A stretch of 64,000 nt of DNA, taken from the NCBI GenBank assembly GCA_903813345.2, contig CAIIXF020000002.1, positions 29,880,926 through 29,944,925 of the forward strand, in the 5' to 3' direction. Positions within the stretch are counted from its first letter, which is position 1. Every line of letters begins with the position of its first letter. This DNA comes from Owenia fusiformis. Its lineage: Eukaryota > Annelida > Polychaeta > Sabellida > Oweniidae. This document shows, one piece after another, positions 62,011-64,000 of the stretch. A model generated the notes under the pieces. That model was given only the letters and a program-made list of their open reading frames with translations. It searched no databases and was not told where the DNA came from. Made by a program: the position numbers and the translations under genes.

Positions 62011-64000
62011 TCTGGAGTTTCTTTAAATAACTAAACTGCGCCAAGGGTAAGCAGTCAAATATCCTTGGGTCAAGGATGCTCTCACATGATCCCATTTTAA
62101 TGTTTCCAGTGGCCACATGGCCTTAGCCCTATGTGCGGTACAACCAGGCCTTGGCCAGATTTTGCCAAACCGTCTCACTTATCAAAAAACTACATATGGC
62201 GCTCCATTGTGTAATAACGTTCAGGACGGTAGGCTGTTTTTGGCACCATTATTGAAATTTATAAACAAATAAAAATGACTATATTTCCAGTTCTATTCAG
62301 TGTTTTACACCAAATAATTTAAAGTATAAACTGAGGTAGTTTGAAGTTTTTCCCTATAGAAAGCCTTTACGTAGCCAGGCCAACAATTTCCTCTTTCATT
62401 AACGTCAGAAAATAGTTATAAAGTTAACCATCACCAAAAGTACCTTATTAAAAGTCAATTATATTAATATAATATTAGAAAGGCGCGTACCGTACAGTTA
62501 CCGTGTACAATGTATTGTTTCACGCATCACATCTAAAGGGCTACTTGTAGTATTTTTGAGTAAATTAATTATATACACTTTGTTGACAATCTAAACTTTA
62601 TATTCTAAAGCAATATAATGTATCTCCATTTATACGAGTATACGCGTATATAGACAATAATGACATGCCAAACTAGAATGGACAACAGATGATATTTGAT
62701 ACATCAGAACTTATATACGTAGAACAATACTTGATAACTTTGACGACAGCACATTACATTAATTTTTCATTTCACAATGTGTCGCACTAAACGTTTCTTT
62801 TGTTTTGTTTATGTCCAAAATCAGTCTGCGCCTATGTATGCCTCATTGCAAGTCGCTTTCCTTGATTTCCTATGACATGAGGTAGAAAGTGAATGCGATA
62901 AGATCTATATCGCATTAAGATCACCAGTAACACGGTTTGTCAAAGTCGAACAATCCAAAACGAGAAAATCCAGACTGATAATCTTTGAAATCTTTGAAAA
63001 CATTTCGTTTCGAGATAGCTACCCAACAATTGTACGTGTTTTACACATGCAATTATACCAGCATCTAATGAATAATGTACCTGTGCATCAAACCTGTCAA
63101 TTAGCTAAATGTATATCGCATTCCTTTTATTTTCATTTAATAAATAAACATAAATCGGCCTCTTAAGATCTGTTTCCGATGTACTGAAAACATTGCGACA
63201 CTTTTCCACGCTCAATACCAGTGTAACATGCAAAACGTGATGTTATGATTTCATGAATTGTGTTTTATTATTGTAAAAGGACGATTATCTAATTGGAGTA
63301 TAGCAATAAAAAAGCAAATCTTGAGTGAATACCAGTCATATAAGAAAAACAAACCCATATATCCCAAAACGATGATCTAACGTGGGGAGAAACAATGTCT
63401 AAGACACCCTTTCCGAATCCCCGTTATTCAAGAATCAATATCACAATCGAAGATACAATTCAGTCAAAGTCATTACAATACAAGTTGAAAAAAATGAGAA
63501 ATGATAGCCAATACTCTTACATCTTACGGCATAATACATGTATGATCATATTTACTTCATTAAATTATTCATTATTAAATTATTATTGAAGTTAAAGTAC
63601 GAAAGAACAATAATGTCAAGGTCTTTCGCTTGATCTGCAATCTGAATCTGGGCCAAGGATTCCCTCCGGGTTTTCTGTGGTGTGCAGTTGATCTCGGGGC
63701 TCTCAAGATGTATAAATGTACATGTAGCCATTACTCTTTTAATGATGACGGTATGTTATTTGTATTCATTTGTTCAAAGGTGCTTAGAAATCCTCAGTAT
63801 ACCAGCAGTAGCGGCGGGTGAGAAGTTGGTGTGGATCCCGGGTGTGGATGCACCCACACATGCTTAGATGTTAAATAATAAAATTGCAAATCGTTGTCAA
63901 TAACGCGACCCCCGTATAATTAGTTGCACGTTTATTCTATTGAATATTCTCATTACTGTCATAATCATAACCTTGAGTTCTCATCTTCTTTACAATGTCG

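Larger units (their letters stand above)
59597..64000. other. Right end of window: no host gene recognised
   Basis: AT-rich sequence. A repeat at 59911-60114 has ends GTCCGTAGCCAAGGGG and GCTGGCTACGGGC, and it shares TTTCAAAATCATGCAG and the following 40 bases with 61950-62000. No exon chain with splice sites or family motifs was found; frames are short and without similarity that I recognise. Confidence 0.5.

Noticed and set aside
63395-63867. Short frames near the right edge
   Set aside because: 60-64 codons, no motif, no flanking acceptor/donor pattern; not distinguishable from chance.
1-64000. Bacterial features: operons, CRISPR arrays, riboswitches
   Set aside because: Gene structure is plainly eukaryotic. 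The tandem arrays have no spacer variation of the CRISPR kind; they are minisatellites.

Overview
This is intron-rich, AT-rich animal nuclear DNA. Genes have short exons with GT-AG junctions, AATAAA signals, many DNA-transposon relics and truncated LINEs. The gene set (WSC-domain protein, digestive-type carboxypeptidase, ZP-domain protein, three otopetrin proton channels) and an element ending in GGAC-type microsatellite fit a marine bilaterian invertebrate, perhaps a lophotrochozoan. The species cannot be fixed from the window alone.

Layout. 1-2659 (+): the last three coding exons of a WSC-domain gene running in from the left. 4184-13724 (+): a complete 12-exon procarboxypeptidase of the M14A type (437 aa as spliced here), with introns loaded with repeats. 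14328-19198 (-): a complete 9-exon ZP-domain membrane protein (440 aa), convergent with the carboxypeptidase. 21833-31487, 33816-43165 and 45557-55005 (all -): three complete 7-exon otopetrin genes (561, 563 and 563 aa) in direct tandem, with identical exon lengths and phases except for a two-codon indel. 55006-64000 holds no host gene that I recognise, only a 5'-truncated LINE near 58.4-59.6 kb and smaller repeats.

Copies A and B of the otopetrin array are near-identical through introns and 5' flanks, so they are a recent duplication; copy C is older. The 3' flank and last few codons of B resemble C while the body of B resembles A. This is the footprint expected of an unequal crossover inside exon 7. 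After duplication, A gained a 1.96-kb TIR element in intron 4 and a 184-bp element in intron 2, and B gained a 1.87-kb LINE fragment in intron 2. A 0.6-kb MITE sits about 0.13 kb upstream of the start codon in A and B but is absent from C.

All splice models were built by eye from GT-AG sites, reading phase and family similarity. Every gene model keeps an open frame across all joins. No expression or database evidence was available.
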